Assembly (NCBI RefSeq): GCF_923868895.1
Contig: NZ_OV350343.1
Coordinates: 3,224,001-3,288,000, forward strand
DNA length: 64,000 nt
Origin: Halomonas sp. TD01
GTDB lineage: Bacteria; Pseudomonadota; Gammaproteobacteria; Pseudomonadales; Halomonadaceae
Direction: 5' to 3'
The position numbers and the translations under genes were made by a program. A model generated the notes under the pieces. It was not told the DNA's origin. It ran no database searches and saw only the letters and a list, made by a program, of their open reading frames with translations. Of the stretch, positions 1 through 11,582 are shown piece by piece; the first letter of the stretch is position 1, and every line of letters begins with the position of its first letter.

Positions 1-294
1 GCGTTACTTTTCGCCCTTCGCTGGCTTCAATGTCAGCGACTTTATCGTCAACTTCCTCTTTTACAACAGATGCAGGAAGCAATCGCTCTTGGCGCAGGGC
101 TGAAAGTAGCCTGTGGCCTTGGATTTCATGCAGCCGCTGGCCACCACCCAGTCGGCCTGCCGGGGCTGTCCACCCTAAACGGCGCGCATCCGCATTACCT
201 AGCGGCTTGGCTGCATGCTCGTCTAGCGCATTCGCTAGTGTATCGCTATCAAGCTCAGGGGCGCCGTGAAGGCGGTATAAATGTAGGTGCTTAA
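1..294 (+). CDS. 3' end of an unrecognised protein (partial)
   Basis: An open frame runs from the first base to TAA at 292-294, giving the last 97 residues of a protein that starts outside the window. The visible part is rich in Ala, Leu, Gly and His, with a central stretch containing FHAAAGHH and PHYLAAWLHARLAHS and a basic end. I do not recognise a family. It is followed by about 175 bp before the thioesterase, which has its own start and RBS, so the two need not be co-transcribed. That the frame is coding at all rests only on its length and lack of stops. Confidence 0.4.
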   Translation, partial: ALLFALRWLQCQRLYRQLPLLQQMQEAIALGAGLKVACGLGFHAAAGHHPVGLPGLSTLNGAHPHYLAAWLHARLAHSLVYRYQAQGRREGGINVGA

Positions 295-470
295 ACCACA
301 TGTCACCAATCCTATTTAAAAGGTGGCACATTATGGCGAAACCAAGCCTTTCCTACCAGCGCCTTAGGGGATTGCCTTGTTGTTGCACTGGTTTAAAACT
401 TGTGTTTGATTTGAGGTGCTCCATGGATAATTCACAGATTTTAAAAACAGACTTTAAAAAAGGGGGAGTT

Positions 471-905
471 ATGTCCACAGCAATATCCAGTGTTGCGCTG
501 CGAGTGCGCGGTTACCAGTTGGATGGTTACGGCCACGTCAATAACGCACGCTATCTCGAATTTATGGAAGAGGGTCGCTGGGCTTTTTTTGATGACCATC
601 CGCGTTTGATAAAACAGCTTCATGAGGCAGGACGAGCGTTTGTCGTGGTCAATCTGAATATTGATTATCGAGCGGCCGCTGTTCAGAACGATGATTTGCA
701 GATTATGACCGGCATGGTAGACGTAGGTGATCGTAGCGCGATTTGTCATCATCGAATTGTGCGTCAAGACGGCGTGCTGGTTGCCCAGGCAGATTTGACC
801 TTTGTGCTGCTAGATATAAAGGCAAATAAGGCTGCTCCTATTGAAGGAGACGTGCGAGAGGTGCTTGAGGGCCTTGTGGTCGATAAAGGCGCCTTTTTAG
901 CGTAA
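471..905 (+). CDS. Acyl-CoA thioesterase, hotdog fold (4HBT/YbgC-like)
   Basis: A 144-residue single hotdog domain, the usual size for YbgC/FadM-type thioesterases that hydrolyse acyl-CoA to free acid and CoA in the cytoplasm. The family's catalytic region is seen near residues 17-32 as LDGYGHVNNARYLEFMEEG, where the Asp-to-Tyr/His-Asn segment carries the expected active-site residues; here the Asp is followed by Gly-Tyr-Gly-His. The start at 471 is chosen for the purine-rich GGGGGAG five bases upstream; an in-frame ATG at 423 would add 16 polar residues. A hairpin with T-tract follows at 973-1008, so this is probably a monocistronic unit. The natural acyl substrate cannot be told from sequence. 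Confidence 0.8.
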   Translation: MSTAISSVALRVRGYQLDGYGHVNNARYLEFMEEGRWAFFDDHPRLIKQLHEAGRAFVVVNLNIDYRAAAVQNDDLQIMTGMVDVGDRSAICHHRIVRQDGVLVAQADLTFVLLDIKANKAAPIEGDVREVLEGLVVDKGAFLA

Positions 906-972
906 ATCGTAATGCCGTTGCCACTGACTGCCCATGGTGCTTATGCAGTGGTATGATGGTGCTGTATCTGCG

Positions 973-1008
973 CGCCGCCTTGTTGTGGTATCAAGGGCGG
1001 CTTTTTTA
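973..1008 (+). terminator. Rho-independent terminator after the thioesterase gene
   Basis: A GC-rich stem (GCCGCCTTG pairing with CAAG-GGCGGC, one bulged G) is followed by six T residues. It separates the thioesterase gene from gyrA. Confidence 0.7.
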
Positions 1009-1058
1009 AGCGCTTTCAACTCTCGCAGTGCCAATGCAGTGCAAAGGATCTGACTTTC

Positions 1059-3818
1059 ATGGGTGACATCGCCAGAGAAATCTTGCCCGTCAATATTGAA
1101 GACGAGCTTAAACAGTCGTACCTCGACTACGCGATGAGTGTCATTATCGGTCGCGCTCTTCCTGATGTGCGTGACGGCCTCAAGCCTGTTCACCGGCGTG
1201 TGCTTTTTGCCATGCACGAGCTGAGCAACGATTGGAATAAACCGTACAAGAAGTCGGCGCGTGTCGTCGGCGATGTCATCGGTAAATACCATCCGCATGG
1301 TGATAGTGCGGTCTATGACACTATCGTTCGTATGGCCCAGCACTTTTCCATGCGTCACGTACTGGTGGATGGCCAGGGTAACTTTGGTTCCATTGACGGT
1401 GATAACGCGGCCGCCATGCGTTACACAGAGGTGCGCATGGCGCGCCTTGCCCACGAGCTACTAGCTGACCTGGAGAAAGACACCGTCGATTGGGTTGATA
1501 ACTACGACGGTACCGAACGCATACCCGCCGTGCTGCCAACCAAAGTTCCTAACCTGTTAATCAACGGGTCGTCAGGTATAGCGGTGGGCATGGCTACTAA
1601 TATCCCGCCCCATAACATGCGGGAAATAATTGATGGTTGTCTGGCGTTAATTGATGATTACACGCTCACCGTCGATGACCTGATGCAGTACATTCCAGGG
1701 CCGGATTTCCCTACCGGTGGCATTATTAATGGTCGCGCGGGTATCTTAGACGCTTACCGCACCGGGCGTGGGCGTATTTATGTGCGTGCCTGCCACACTA
1801 TTGAGCATGATGATAAGAGTGGCCGAGACCACATTATCATCACTGAACTGCCTTACCAGGTGAATAAAGCGCGATTGATCGAGAAAATCGCTGAGCTGGT
1901 AAAAGAGAAGAAAATCGAGGGTATTGCTGAACTTCGTGACGAATCGGATAAAGACGGCTTGCGCGTGGTGATCGAGATCAAGCGCGGCGAATCGGGTGAT
2001 GTTGTCGTCAACAACTTGTTTGCGCAAACACAGCTGCAAAATGTGTTTGGGATTAACATGGTGGCGCTGGAAAACGGCCAGCCGCGCACTCTGAACATAA
2101 AAGAGATGCTTGAGGCGTTTATTCGCCACCGCCGGGAAGTTGTTACTCGCCGTACCTTATATGAATTGAAAAAAGCCCGTGAGCGTGGTCATTTGTTGGA
2201 AGGTTTGGCAGTTGCCATCTCCAATATTGATGAAGTTATCGAGCTGATCAAGGCATCTCCCAATGCCGCCGAAGCACGCGAAAAACTGTTGGCTAAAACG
2301 TGGAAGCCTGGTCAGGTTACTGCGATGCTGGAGCGTGCTGGCGCAACCTCGTGCAAGCCAGAAGATCTAGATGAGGGGTTTGGTCTAAACACGGCTGCGA
2401 CGGAGTATCGACTGTCTCCCGCGCAGGCCCAAGCAATTCTCGAGCTTCGCTTGCACCGTCTAACGGGACTTGAGACCGAGAAGCTGTTAGACGAATACCT
2501 ATCGATTCTTGAAAAAATAGCGGAATTCACGACCATCCTGGCCTCTCCGGATCGTCTGATGGAAGTGATTCGGGAAGAGTTGCATGCTGTGCGTGAACAG
2601 TATGGCGATGATCGCCGTACGGAAATTCAGGCTAGCCACCTTGATCTGTCGATTGAAGATCTGATCGCTGAAGAAGATATGGTGGTAACTGTTTCCCGCT
2701 CAGGCTATGCCAAGACACAGCCGTTGTCTGATTATCAAGCGCAGCGCCGTGGTGGACGTGGTAAGTCAGCCACAGCGATGAAAGATGAAGACGTTATTGA
2801 GCACCTGTTGGTGGCGTCAACCCATGACACCGTGCTGCTGTTCTCTAACCGAGGCAAAGTGTATTGGCTGAAAGTGTACGAAATGCCAAATGCCAGCCGT
2901 GGTTCGCGGGGCAAACCGCTGGTCAATATGCTGCCGCTTGAAGAAGGTGAAGCCGTCAACGCTATTCTGCCGGTGCGTGACTACGACCCCGAGCACTACA
3001 TTTTCTTCGCTACGGCGAAAGGCACCGTTAAGCGCACCAGCCTTGAGCAGTTCTCCCGTCCGCGTAGTGTTGGCTTGATTGCCATTGATCTGGAAGAGGG
3101 TGACCGTTTGGTGGGAGCTGCCATTACGTCTGGCTCTGATCACGCCATGCTGCTTTCCTCCAACGGTAAGGCGATTCGCTTTGAAGAAGGCAATGTGCGC
3201 GCTATGGGGCGTACCGCCCGTGGTGTGCGCGGTATGCGCCTAGCGGGGGACGCGGAAGTCATTAGCTTGATCATACCGAAGAGCCAGCAAATTGACGCTG
3301 AAGATGACGCCGACGTAGATGCTGATGCACAGGTTGTCGCGGCCGAGAACGCTCAAGCGGAAGGTCAGATCTATATTCTCACGGCGAGTGAGAATGGCTA
3401 TGGTAAGCGTACGCGCCTGGAAGAATTCCCACTGCGCGGTCGTGGTGGACAGGGTGTCATCGCGATGCAAACCAGCGAGCGTAATGGCGCCTTGGTAGCG
3501 GCAATGCAGGTCTACGACAGCGACGAAATGATGCTGATCACTGATCGTGGCACCTTGGTCCGTACTCGGGTTGAAGAAGTGTCAACGACCTCGCGTAATA
3601 CTCAGGGGGTTATGCTAATTCGCCTGGGTAAAGAAGAAAAATTAGTCAAAACTGTCCGCGTGGACGAGCCTGCCGAAATAGATACGTTTGAGTCAGATAT
3701 TTCAGAAACAGACGTCCTTGGCACAGATGGGGTTGATACCGATCCAGTTGCCCCAGGCGAGCCAGGCAACACTGACGATGGCGAACAGGAACAGGGAACC
3801 GATGACACGTCATTATAA
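1059..3818 (+). CDS. gyrA: DNA gyrase subunit A
   Basis: A 919-residue GyrA, the breakage-reunion and DNA-wrapping subunit of the type II topoisomerase that introduces negative supercoils with GyrB. Numbering matches E. coli: catalytic Tyr122 lies in AAAMRYTE. The quinolone-resistance region reads [13 protein letters not shown], with Ser83 and Asp87 in the susceptible (wild-type) state. The C-terminal beta-pinwheel repeats (e.g. RGGRGKS near residue 565, RGVRGMR, RGRGGQG) are present. Two acidic additions stand out: an Asp/Glu/Ala-rich insert around residues 745-770 in the pinwheel and a tail of about 50 residues rich in Asp, Glu and Thr, fitting a halophile. The 3' end overlaps serC by 17 bp, so the two are translationally coupled as in the gyrA-serC-pheA supraoperon of pseudomonads. 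Confidence 0.97.
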   Translation: MGDIAREILPVNIEDELKQSYLDYAMSVIIGRALPDVRDGLKPVHRRVLFAMHELSNDWNKPYKKSARVVGDVIGKYHPHGDSAVYDTIVRMAQHFSMRHVLVDGQGNFGSIDGDNAAAMRYTEVRMARLAHELLADLEKDTVDWVDNYDGTERIPAVLPTKVPNLLINGSSGIAVGMATNIPPHNMREIIDGCLALIDDYTLTVDDLMQYIPGPDFPTGGIINGRAGILDAYRTGRGRIYVRACHTIEHDDKSGRDHIIITELPYQVNKARLIEKIAELVKEKKIEGIAELRDESDKDGLRVVIEIKRGESGDVVVNNLFAQTQLQNVFGINMVALENGQPRTLNIKEMLEAFIRHRREVVTRRTLYELKKARERGHLLEGLAVAISNIDEVIELIKASPNAAEAREKLLAKTWKPGQVTAMLERAGATSCKPEDLDEGFGLNTAATEYRLSPAQAQAILELRLHRLTGLETEKLLDEYLSILEKIAEFTTILASPDRLMEVIREELHAVREQYGDDRRTEIQASHLDLSIEDLIAEEDMVVTVSRSGYAKTQPLSDYQAQRRGGRGKSATAMKDEDVIEHLLVASTHDTVLLFSNRGKVYWLKVYEMPNASRGSRGKPLVNMLPLEEGEAVNAILPVRDYDPEHYIFFATAKGTVKRTSLEQFSRPRSVGLIAIDLEEGDRLVGAAITSGSDHAMLLSSNGKAIRFEEGNVRAMGRTARGVRGMRLAGDAEVISLIIPKSQQIDAEDDADVDADAQVVAAENAQAEGQIYILTASENGYGKRTRLEEFPLRGRGGQGVIAMQTSERNGALVAAMQVYDSDEMMLITDRGTLVRTRVEEVSTTSRNTQGVMLIRLGKEEKLVKTVRVDEPAEIDTFESDISETDVLGTDGVDTDPVAPGEPGNTDDGEQEQGTDDTSL

Positions 3819-4905
3819 CTTTTGCGCAGGGCCAGCGGCCCTGCCTGTTGCCGTGCTTGAGCGTGCGCGCAACGAACTGCTGGACTTTCAAGGGCGCGGT
3901 CTATCTGTCATGGAGATGAGCCATCGTAGCGATGATTTTGTCGCTATTGCGGACCGTGCAGAAGCCGATCTGCGTCATTTGCTGGGGATTCCCAGTAACT
4001 ACAAAGTGCTTTTCTTGCAGGGCGGAGCCAGCATGCAGTTTGCGATGCTGCCTATGAATTTGCTTGGGCAAGGGGGGAGCGCCAATTTCATCCAGACAGG
4101 CATTTGGGGTAAAAAGGCAATTAGTGAAGCCCGGCGGCTGGGCTTCAACTGTCACGTGGCAGCGAGTAGCGAGGCCAATGGTCATACAGCGGTGCCTGAT
4201 GAAGATGCACTGGCGATCAGCAGCGATGCCGCTTACTTGCATTACACCTCAAATGAAACCATCGGTGGTTTAGAGTTCGACTACACGCCAATGGTGCAGC
4301 GTGCAGATGGCGCGGATGTACCTTTGGTTTGCGATATGTCATCGAACATTCTGTCTGGCCCTATCGATGTGACCCAGTTTGGGGTGATTTACGCGGGTGC
4401 TCAAAAAAATATCGGGCCGGCTGGATTAACGCTGGTCGCTGTTCGTGATGATTTGCTTGGCAAAGCGCCTAGCTCTATTCCATCGCTGTTTGACTACCAA
4501 ATGCTTGCGGACGCAGGCTCTATGGTAAACACGCCGCCAACGTTTGCATGGTACTTGGCAGGCCTTGTTTTCCAGTGGTTAAAAGATGACATCGGTGGCT
4601 TAGAGGCGATGGATGAAATTAATCAGCGCAAAGCGCAGAAGCTTTACGCCGCTATCGATGCCAGTGATTTTTACACCAACCCGATTGCTAGCCGTAACCG
4701 TTCTCGTATGAACGTTCCGTTTGTGCTGGCCGATGCCAGTTTAGACAGTGTGTTCCTGCAAGAAGCTGACGAAGCAGGGTTTCTTAACCTGAAGGGCCAT
4801 CGCAGTGTTGGCGGCATGCGTGCAAGTTTATATAACGCGGTGCCTGAAGAGGCCGTTGATGAGTTAACCGCCTTTATGGCGGATTTTGAACAACGAAGAG
4901 GCTAA
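3802..4905 (+). CDS. serC: Phosphoserine aminotransferase
   Basis: A 367-residue PLP-dependent class V aminotransferase converting 3-phosphohydroxypyruvate and glutamate to O-phosphoserine (serine synthesis), also used in pyridoxine synthesis. The N-terminal [12 protein letters not shown] signature is typical, and the PLP lysine sits in [12 protein letters not shown] near residue 200. The start at 3802 is chosen because CAGGGA lies just upstream and the conserved N-terminus begins there; an upstream in-frame extension would lie wholly inside gyrA. It overlaps the end of gyrA by 17 bp and pheA follows after 5 bp, so it is part of one operon. Confidence 0.96.
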   Translation: MTRHYNFCAGPAALPVAVLERARNELLDFQGRGLSVMEMSHRSDDFVAIADRAEADLRHLLGIPSNYKVLFLQGGASMQFAMLPMNLLGQGGSANFIQTGIWGKKAISEARRLGFNCHVAASSEANGHTAVPDEDALAISSDAAYLHYTSNETIGGLEFDYTPMVQRADGADVPLVCDMSSNILSGPIDVTQFGVIYAGAQKNIGPAGLTLVAVRDDLLGKAPSSIPSLFDYQMLADAGSMVNTPPTFAWYLAGLVFQWLKDDIGGLEAMDEINQRKAQKLYAAIDASDFYTNPIASRNRSRMNVPFVLADASLDSVFLQEADEAGFLNLKGHRSVGGMRASLYNAVPEEAVDELTAFMADFEQRRG

Positions 4906-4910
4906 CCACC

Positions 4911-6002
4911 ATGTCCGATACGCCGATTAATTTAGACGATTTACGTCAACGTATCGACCAGTTGGATGGCGATATTCTGCGCTTGATTAGTGAGCGCGCC
5001 AACTGCGCCCAACAGGTGGCACACGTTAAGCTTGCCCAGGATAAAGACGCCATATTTTATCGTCCTGAGCGAGAGGCGCAGGTGTTGCGCCGTATTATGT
5101 CGTTGAATCAAGGCCCGCTAGATTCAGAAGAGATGGCGAGGCTGTTTCGCGAAATTATGTCGGCGTGTCTCGCGCTGGAACAACCTGTAAAAGTCGCCTA
5201 CTTAGGCCCTGAGGGTACATTTACCCAGCAGGCTGCGCTTAAACACTTCGGTGAGAGCGCTGTCAGTATGCCGATGGCAGCGATTGATGAAGTCTTTCGT
5301 GAAGTAGAGGCAGGCGCTGTTCATTACGGGGTTGTGCCGGTAGAGAACTCCACTGAAGGGGTTGTCAATCATACGCTCGACACCTTTATGGACTCGTCGA
5401 TCAAGATCTGCGGTGAAGTAGTGCTACGTATTCACCACCACCTGCTAATTAGCGAAACCACGCGTCGGGATAAGGTCTCACGCATCTATTCCCACCCACA
5501 GTCGTTTGGCCAGTGCCGTAAATGGCTTGATGCTCACTATCCACACGCTGAGCGAGTGCCAGTTTCCTCTAACGCAGAAGCTGCCAAGCTGGTCAAAACA
5601 GAGTGGCACAGCGCGGCAATTGCCGGAGATATGGCGGCCAAACTGTATGGTCTAGAACGCATTGCCGAAAAGATTGAAGATCGACCTGATAATTCCACGC
5701 GCTTTCTGATTATTGGTAATCAAGATGTGCCGATATCTGGCGAGGATAAAACCTCAATTGTTGTCGCTATGCGTAACCAGCCCGGTGCATTGCATGATTT
5801 GTTGGAGCCGTTCCATCGTCACCGTATTGATTTAACGCGGATAGAAACACGGCCTTCACGTACTGGTGTTTGGAATTATGTGTTTTTTATCGATTTCAAA
5901 GGGCATCGGGATGAACCACAGGTAGCGGCAGTGCTTGAAGAAGTAAGACTACGTGCTTCTGAGCTGCGTGTGCTTGGCTCCTATCCTCTAGGCGTGCTGT
6001 GA
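4911..6002 (+). CDS. pheA: Bifunctional chorismate mutase / prephenate dehydratase (P-protein)
   Basis: 363 residues with an AroQ-type chorismate mutase domain (about 5-90), a prephenate dehydratase domain (about 95-270, with VAYLGPEGTFTQQAA and VPVENSTEGVVNHTLD) and a C-terminal ACT regulatory domain (about 280-355, with NQPGALHDLLEPF and the ESRP-like IETRPSRTGVWNYVFFID). It makes phenylpyruvate from chorismate and is expected to be feedback-inhibited by phenylalanine through the ACT domain. The stop overlaps the GTG start of tyrA/aroA by 4 bp (GTGA). Confidence 0.95.
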   Translation: MSDTPINLDDLRQRIDQLDGDILRLISERANCAQQVAHVKLAQDKDAIFYRPEREAQVLRRIMSLNQGPLDSEEMARLFREIMSACLALEQPVKVAYLGPEGTFTQQAALKHFGESAVSMPMAAIDEVFREVEAGAVHYGVVPVENSTEGVVNHTLDTFMDSSIKICGEVVLRIHHHLLISETTRRDKVSRIYSHPQSFGQCRKWLDAHYPHAERVPVSSNAEAAKLVKTEWHSAAIAGDMAAKLYGLERIAEKIEDRPDNSTRFLIIGNQDVPISGEDKTSIVVAMRNQPGALHDLLEPFHRHRIDLTRIETRPSRTGVWNYVFFIDFKGHRDEPQVAAVLEEVRLRASELRVLGSYPLGVL

Positions 6003-8305
6003 CGGAGTGTGCTGTGCAAGCGTTGGAATCTAGCGCTGACGTTCGGTCATCTTGCCAAGAGTCACATTTACTGATAGTTGGCCTTGGCTTGATCGGAGGG
6101 TCGTTGGCCGCCGCGCTACGGCGCTCAGGTTTCAAAGGGCATATTTCAGCGTGTGACCCTAATGCATCAGAGATCGCCTTGGGGATTGATTTAGGGTTGA
6201 TAGATCATGGCGGTTCACAGCTAGCAGAACTGCTTGATGACGTCTCCATGGTGATTTTGGCTGTGCCCGTACTGGCCATGGAGAGTGTGATGACCACCCT
6301 GGCGGATTCGCTTCACCGTGCGTCTAAAAACGTGGTGATTACCGATGTGGGTAGCACGAAAGCGACGATCCGTGATTGTGCTGTGCGCGCCTTCGGGGAG
6401 ATGCCGCCTTCAGTGGTGCTAGGTCATCCGATTGCAGGCTCTGAAAAAAGTGGTGTTGCCGCGTCTGACCCAGCCCTCTATGTTAATCACAAAGTGATCC
6501 TTACTCCTGAGCCGAACGTGGACGCAGGTGCGCTTGCACGGGTTGAAGCGCTGTGGGGTGCCGCTGGTGCTGACGTGCTGCACATGAGCGTAGAACGGCA
6601 TGACCAAGTGCTGGCGCGTACCAGTCATTTGCCGCATTTACTGGCGTTTTCACTAGTCGATACACTGGCACGTCAAGACGAGCGATTAGAAATCTTTCGT
6701 TATGCAGCCGGTGGGTTTCGTGATTTTACCCGTATCGCTGGCAGTGACCCTGTTATGTGGCGAGATATCTTTATTGCCAACCGGGACGCCGTCTTGTCGT
6801 CGTTAGATGATTTTGAGGCAGGCCTCACGCGGTTGCGGCAGGCGGTAGAAAGCGGCGATAGCGATGCCCTTATTGCAACGTTTGATCGTGCCAGCCATGC
6901 ACGCCATTATTTCGATACGTTATTGAATAAAACCAGCTATCAGGCGGAATATCATATGCAACCACACGGTAAAGTGACTTATCGGGTGCAGCCGGGCGGC
7001 CAGGCGCAAGGTCGTCTGCGCGTGCCTGGCGACAAATCAATGTCCCATCGCTCTATTATGCTGGGCGCTCTGGCGGAGGGAGTCACCGAGGTTAAAGGGT
7101 TTCTTGAAGGCGAAGACAGCCTCGCAACATTGCAGTCTTTTCGTGAGATGGGTGTGGCAATTGAAGGGCCATATCAGGGGCGAGTCACTATTCACGGCGT
7201 GGGGATGCATGGCTTGAAAGCCCCAGCAGGCCCGCTGTATGTGGGTAATTCAGGTACTGCCATGCGTTTGTTTGCCGGGCTATTGGCAGGTCAAGCATTT
7301 GATAGTGAGCTAACCGGTGACGAGTCGTTAACCAAACGGCCAATGGGGCGTGTCGCTGACCCATTGCGTTTGATGGGCGCGACTATCGACACCGCTGAAG
7401 GCGGTCGTCCGCCACTTAAAATTAAAGGTGGCGCAGCATTGAAGGGTATTTACTACGACATGCCCATGGCTAGTGCGCAGGTTAAATCCTGCTTGCTGTT
7501 AGCAGGTATGTACGCCGAAGGTGAGACTCGCGTGCGTGAGCCAGCGCCTACTCGTGACCACACCGAGCGCATGCTTAATGGCTTTGGTTACGACGTATCG
7601 CGTGAGGACGATACCTGCTGGCTCCAGGGGGGCGGTAAGCTGGCGGCAGGCCCTATAGATGTTCCTTCCGATATTTCTTCTGCAACGTTCTTCTTAGTGG
7701 CAGCAGCCATTACGCCAGGGGCAGATATTACCCTTGAGCACGTTGGTATCAATCCTACGCGCATTGGCGTCATTAATATTCTCAGCCTGATGGGTGCTGA
7801 CTTAACGCTTGAAAATGAGCACGAGGTAGGCGGTGAACCGGTGGCGGATATTCGCATTCGTTATGCGCCTTTAAAAGGGATTGAAATCCCGGTTGATCAA
7901 GTACCGCTGGCTATTGACGAATTTCCCGCGTTGTTTATTGCGGCTGCTAACGCGCAAGGAAAAACGTGCTTGCGCGGCGCTGAAGAGCTGCGGGTCAAAG
8001 AGTCTGATCGAATTCAGGCAATGGCCGACGGGTTAGCGATACTAGGCGTGGAACACACAGTTGTTGAAGATGGCATTGATATCGTTGGTAATGGTGACAA
8101 TGGCGTGCCGAGCTACGGCGGCGGACGTATCGACAGCTTAGGTGATCACCGTATTGCCATGGCGTTTGCAATTGCCTCTTTGCGCGCAAACGATGAAATT
8201 ATCATCGATGACTGCGCGAATGTGGCCACCTCGTTCCCTGATTTTGTAGCCCTGGCGCAGCATATCGGTATGCGTGTGAGTGTGGAGGGTGCTAATGACG
8301 ATTAA
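5999..8305 (+). CDS. tyrA-aroA: Fused prephenate/arogenate dehydrogenase - EPSP synthase
   Basis: 768 residues joining two enzymes. Residues about 20-310 are TyrA, with the NAD-binding [15 protein letters not shown] motif and the catalytic [10 protein letters not shown] region, for tyrosine synthesis. Residues about 325-768 are 5-enolpyruvylshikimate-3-phosphate synthase, with [20 protein letters not shown] and [10 protein letters not shown]. The same fusion is known from Pseudomonas and relatives and ties tyrosine synthesis to chorismate supply. The GTG at 5999 overlaps the pheA stop; a second GTG at 6014 is a possible alternative start. The 3' end overlaps cmk by 11 bp. Confidence 0.95.
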   Translation: MTECAVQALESSADVRSSCQESHLLIVGLGLIGGSLAAALRRSGFKGHISACDPNASEIALGIDLGLIDHGGSQLAELLDDVSMVILAVPVLAMESVMTTLADSLHRASKNVVITDVGSTKATIRDCAVRAFGEMPPSVVLGHPIAGSEKSGVAASDPALYVNHKVILTPEPNVDAGALARVEALWGAAGADVLHMSVERHDQVLARTSHLPHLLAFSLVDTLARQDERLEIFRYAAGGFRDFTRIAGSDPVMWRDIFIANRDAVLSSLDDFEAGLTRLRQAVESGDSDALIATFDRASHARHYFDTLLNKTSYQAEYHMQPHGKVTYRVQPGGQAQGRLRVPGDKSMSHRSIMLGALAEGVTEVKGFLEGEDSLATLQSFREMGVAIEGPYQGRVTIHGVGMHGLKAPAGPLYVGNSGTAMRLFAGLLAGQAFDSELTGDESLTKRPMGRVADPLRLMGATIDTAEGGRPPLKIKGGAALKGIYYDMPMASAQVKSCLLLAGMYAEGETRVREPAPTRDHTERMLNGFGYDVSREDDTCWLQGGGKLAAGPIDVPSDISSATFFLVAAAITPGADITLEHVGINPTRIGVINILSLMGADLTLENEHEVGGEPVADIRIRYAPLKGIEIPVDQVPLAIDEFPALFIAAANAQGKTCLRGAEELRVKESDRIQAMADGLAILGVEHTVVEDGIDIVGNGDNGVPSYGGGRIDSLGDHRIAMAFAIASLRANDEIIIDDCANVATSFPDFVALAQHIGMRVSVEGANDD

Positions 8306-8984
8306 TGTCCCTGTGCTAACGGTCGATGGCCCAGGCGGGGCAGGTAAAGGCACCATCAGTGGTTTGGTTGCCGAACGTCTAGGGTGGCACTTGTTAGACA
8401 GCGGAGCGTTATATCGACTCACCGCTCAGGCGGCCTTAAGACATGACGTGGCCTTAGATGATGAGGCGTCGTTGGCGTTGCTTGCTACGCAGCTTGATGT
8501 CGCTTTCCCGGTACTAGGTGGGCAGCCTCAAACGCTTTTAGAAGGTGAAGACGTTTCCCTAGCGATACGAACAGAGCAAGCTGGTGAGCGCGCTTCTCGT
8601 GTAGCGGCCTTACCTCAAGTTCGTGAAGCATTGCTGCAGCGCCAGCGAGATTTTCAACAACCCCCAGGTTTGGTGGCAGACGGTCGCGATATGGGAACCG
8701 TAGTGTTTCCTGACGCGCCACTGAAAATTTTTCTGACTGCAAGTGCGCAGGAACGGGCTCGGCGAAGGCATCTACAGTTGCAGGAAGCAGGGGTGGGTGC
8801 TAGTCTATCGAGTCTTTTAAAGGAGATTCAGGCACGCGATGCACGCGATACGCAACGCAGTGTGGCTCCTCTCAAGCCGGCAGATGATGCCATAACGCTT
8901 GATACCACATGCCTGAGCATACCGGAAGTGGTTGATCGGTTGACCGAATTATTAGCCCAGCGTGGCATGGTAAACGGCATTTGA
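8295..8984 (+). CDS. cmk: Cytidylate kinase
   Basis: A 229-residue (d)CMP kinase that phosphorylates CMP/dCMP with ATP. The P-loop is GPGGAGKGT near residues 12-20; the CMP-binding [13 protein letters not shown] and the lid-region [19 protein letters not shown] are both present. The start at 8295 has GGAGG seven bases upstream and is inside the end of tyrA/aroA, indicating coupling. Its place between aroA and rpsA is the conserved supraoperon order. Confidence 0.96.
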   Translation: MTINVPVLTVDGPGGAGKGTISGLVAERLGWHLLDSGALYRLTAQAALRHDVALDDEASLALLATQLDVAFPVLGGQPQTLLEGEDVSLAIRTEQAGERASRVAALPQVREALLQRQRDFQQPPGLVADGRDMGTVVFPDAPLKIFLTASAQERARRRHLQLQEAGVGASLSSLLKEIQARDARDTQRSVAPLKPADDAITLDTTCLSIPEVVDRLTELLAQRGMVNGI

Positions 8985-9168
8985 TTCTCCCTTGCGGCGT
9001 TTTTGGAAAGGTGTCACGACGTGGCAGGGCGATTACTCCATATCAGAGAGCCCGGTCAGGTCTAACCAGCGCTAACACCTCCAAAAGCTGAATGACATTA
9101 GGCCCGTACTTGCTGGTGGTACGGAGAAGGCATATATGCCTCAACAACGTTGATCACGTAGGAAAACC

Positions 9169-10845
9169 ATGAGCGAAAGCTTTGCTGAACTGTTTGAACA
9201 GTCTCTTAACGACATCAACATGGAGCCAGGCGCAATTGTCGCGGCTCAGGTTGTCGACATTGACGGTGACTGGGTTACCGTTAACGCTGGTCTGAAATCT
9301 GAAGGTCAGATCCCTGCGTCACAATTCCGCGATGAGAACGGTGAACTGACCATCGCTATCGGTGACGACGTACACGTTGCGCTTGAAGCCGTAGAAGATG
9401 GCTTCGGCGAAACGCGTCTGTCCCGTGAAAAAGCCAAGCGCGCAGAAGCTTGGAAGATTCTGGAAGCAGCCTTCGAGAAAGACGAAGTCGTCAAGGGCGT
9501 GATCAACGGTAAGGTCAAAGGCGGCTTCACTGTCGACGTCGACTCTATCCGTGCCTTCTTGCCGGGCTCTCTGGTTGACGTTCGTCCGGTTCGTGACACT
9601 GCGCACCTGGAAAACAAAGAGCTAGACTTCAAAGTCATCAAGCTTGACCCGAAGCGCAACAACGTTGTTGTTTCGCGTCGTGCCGTGCTGGAAGCCGAAA
9701 ACAGTGCTGAGCGTGAAGCACTGCTGGCAACCTTGCAGGAAGGTCAGCAAATCAAAGGTATCGTTAAGAACCTGACTGATTACGGTGCCTTCGTTGATCT
9801 AGGCGGCGTTGATGGTCTGCTGCACATCACTGACATGGCGTGGAAGCGCATTAAGCATCCGTCTGAAATCGTTGCTGTTGGCGACGAAATCAACGTCAAA
9901 GTGCTGAAATTTGACCGTGAGCGTAATCGCGTATCGCTAGGTCTTAAGCAGCTGGGTGAAGATCCTTGGGTCAACATCAAAGACCGTTACCCGGAAGGCA
10001 CAAAAGTGCACGCTGTCGTCACTAATCTGACTGACTACGGCTGCTTTGCTGAGCTGGAAGAGGGTGTCGAAGGTTTGGTTCACGTCTCAGAAATGGACTG
10101 GACTAACAAGAACATTCATCCGTCTAAAGTTGTCCAAGTTGGCGACGATGTTGACGTTATGGTTCTTGATATCGACGAAGAGCGTCGTCGTATTTCTCTG
10201 GGCATCAAGCAGTGTACTGCTAACCCGTGGGAAACCTTCAACGCTGAATACAACAAGGGCGACCGTGTTTCAGGTACCATCAAGTCAATCACTGACTTCG
10301 GTATCTTCATCGGCCTTGAAGGCGGTATTGATGGTCTGGTTCACCTGTCTGATATCTCTTGGACAGAAACCGGCGAAGAAGCCGTCCGTAACTTCAAGAA
10401 AGGTGACGAAGCTGAAGCCGTCATTCTTTCAATCGATCCTGAGCGTGAGCGTATCTCCTTAGGTATTAAGCAAATGGATTCCGATCCAGTCGCTGAATAT
10501 CTGTCGGTTAACGACAAAGGCAGCATCGTTACAGGCCGGATCGTAGAAGTTGATGCCAAAGAAGCACACGTTGAGCTGGCGACTGATGTTATCGCTATCC
10601 TCAAGGCGTCTGAAATCAGTGCTGATCGCATTGAAGATGCCCGCAACGTGCTGAATGAAGGCGACAGCATTGAAGCGCGTATCGTTAGCGTTGATCGTAA
10701 GAGCCGTCAGATTAATCTGTCGGTTAAGGCGAAAGAGCAAGACGATACTCGTCAAAACCTGAAGAAACTGCGTGATCAAGAGCCGGAAGCAGGTGGCCCG
10801 ACCACTATCGGTGATCTAATCAAGCAGCAGATGGGTCAAGACTAA
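9169..10845 (+). CDS. rpsA: 30S ribosomal protein S1
   Basis: 558 residues, the normal length of a six-S1-domain RpsA that binds mRNA and helps initiation on weak or structured leaders. Repeated S1 modules are visible (e.g. [60 protein letters not shown]). The 184-bp leader before it is long enough for a separate promoter, consistent with separate rpsA transcription in other gammaproteobacteria. Codon use is visibly more biased than in neighbouring genes, as expected for a highly expressed ribosomal protein. A strong terminator follows. Confidence 0.98.
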   Translation: MSESFAELFEQSLNDINMEPGAIVAAQVVDIDGDWVTVNAGLKSEGQIPASQFRDENGELTIAIGDDVHVALEAVEDGFGETRLSREKAKRAEAWKILEAAFEKDEVVKGVINGKVKGGFTVDVDSIRAFLPGSLVDVRPVRDTAHLENKELDFKVIKLDPKRNNVVVSRRAVLEAENSAEREALLATLQEGQQIKGIVKNLTDYGAFVDLGGVDGLLHITDMAWKRIKHPSEIVAVGDEINVKVLKFDRERNRVSLGLKQLGEDPWVNIKDRYPEGTKVHAVVTNLTDYGCFAELEEGVEGLVHVSEMDWTNKNIHPSKVVQVGDDVDVMVLDIDEERRRISLGIKQCTANPWETFNAEYNKGDRVSGTIKSITDFGIFIGLEGGIDGLVHLSDISWTETGEEAVRNFKKGDEAEAVILSIDPERERISLGIKQMDSDPVAEYLSVNDKGSIVTGRIVEVDAKEAHVELATDVIAILKASEISADRIEDARNVLNEGDSIEARIVSVDRKSRQINLSVKAKEQDDTRQNLKKLRDQEPEAGGPTTIGDLIKQQMGQD

Positions 10846-10866
10846 TTAATTAGTTTATAGCCTGTA

Positions 10867-10897
10867 AAAACGCCGCCCTAATGGGCGGCGTTTTTTA
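10867..10897 (+). terminator. Rho-independent terminator of rpsA
   Basis: A near-perfect stem (AACGCCGCCC / GGGCGGCGTT, loop TAAT) followed by a run of T. It ends the gyrA-rpsA supraoperon. Confidence 0.92.
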
Positions 10898-11130
10898 TGA
10901 ATTTGTATGAAGTGAAATAGATAATTAGCCTCTGTTTGACTTGAGTGTAAAGCTAGTTTTTATAGTGCCAACTAAGCAATAAAAATCGATTAGTATTTAA
11001 GGCAAAATCAACTAGACTATTGTCAGCTAGCGCATTTGCAGCAATAATGTACGCGCATCCTGAATTCGCGCGCATTGAGTTGATGAATTGATTAACTCGC
11101 GCAGTTAAACCTATGCTAAAAGGAACCCCT

Positions 11131-11505
11131 ATGTCGTTATTAAATGAGTATATTCAAAAGGAACAGCAGCTAAAACAACTGCAAGAAGACTTACAGCGCT
11201 TGGAAGGTGATCAGCGCTTGAAGAGTGAGCTTGAATTTAAAGCTAAGCTTGAAGCGCTAATGAACGAGTTTGGTAAGCGTCCTTCTGATGTTATTGCATT
11301 GCTAGACCCTAACGCGGATCAGCGTGGATCCAAAGGTGCTGCGGCATCTTCTACACGCCGTAAGCGTCGTCTGAAAATTTATAAAAACCCGCATACCGGT
11401 GAAGTGATTGAGACTCGTGGCGGCAATCATAAAGGTCTGCGTAGCTGGAAAGATGAGCATGGTGATGAAGCCGTCGAATCTTGGCTAGAGCGTATGGAAG
11501 ACTAA
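11131..11505 (+). CDS. mvaT: H-NS family transcriptional silencer, MvaT/MvaU type
   Basis: A 124-residue nucleoid protein that silences AT-rich and horizontally acquired DNA. It opens with the MvaT-like MSLLNEYIQKEQQLKQLQ coiled-coil oligomerisation region (residues 1-60). The C-terminal DNA-binding domain holds YKNPHTGEVIETRGGNHKGL, the AT-hook-like RGGNHK loop being the DNA-minor-groove reader in MvaT. The start at 11131 is preferred over 11113 because AAAGGAA lies seven bases upstream and it matches the family N-terminus. It has a 230-bp upstream region of its own and a terminator behind it, so it is monocistronic. Confidence 0.92.
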   Translation: MSLLNEYIQKEQQLKQLQEDLQRLEGDQRLKSELEFKAKLEALMNEFGKRPSDVIALLDPNADQRGSKGAAASSTRRKRRLKIYKNPHTGEVIETRGGNHKGLRSWKDEHGDEAVESWLERMED

Positions 11506-11513
11506 GTCGTTTT

Positions 11514-11551
11514 AAACCGGCATTTCTAATTAGAAGTGCCGGTTTTGGTTT
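11514..11551 (+). terminator. Rho-independent terminator of the mvaT-like gene
   Basis: A 9-bp perfect stem AAACCGGCA / TGCCGGTTT with an AT-rich loop, then a T-rich tail. Confidence 0.8.
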
Positions 11552-11582
11552 GATGAGAGCGGTAAAAATTATCCAGTTCGAG

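Noticed and set aside
30..269. 79-codon Ser-rich frame at the window start
   Set aside because: Shadow of the partial frame 1-294; composition is typical of an off-frame translation.
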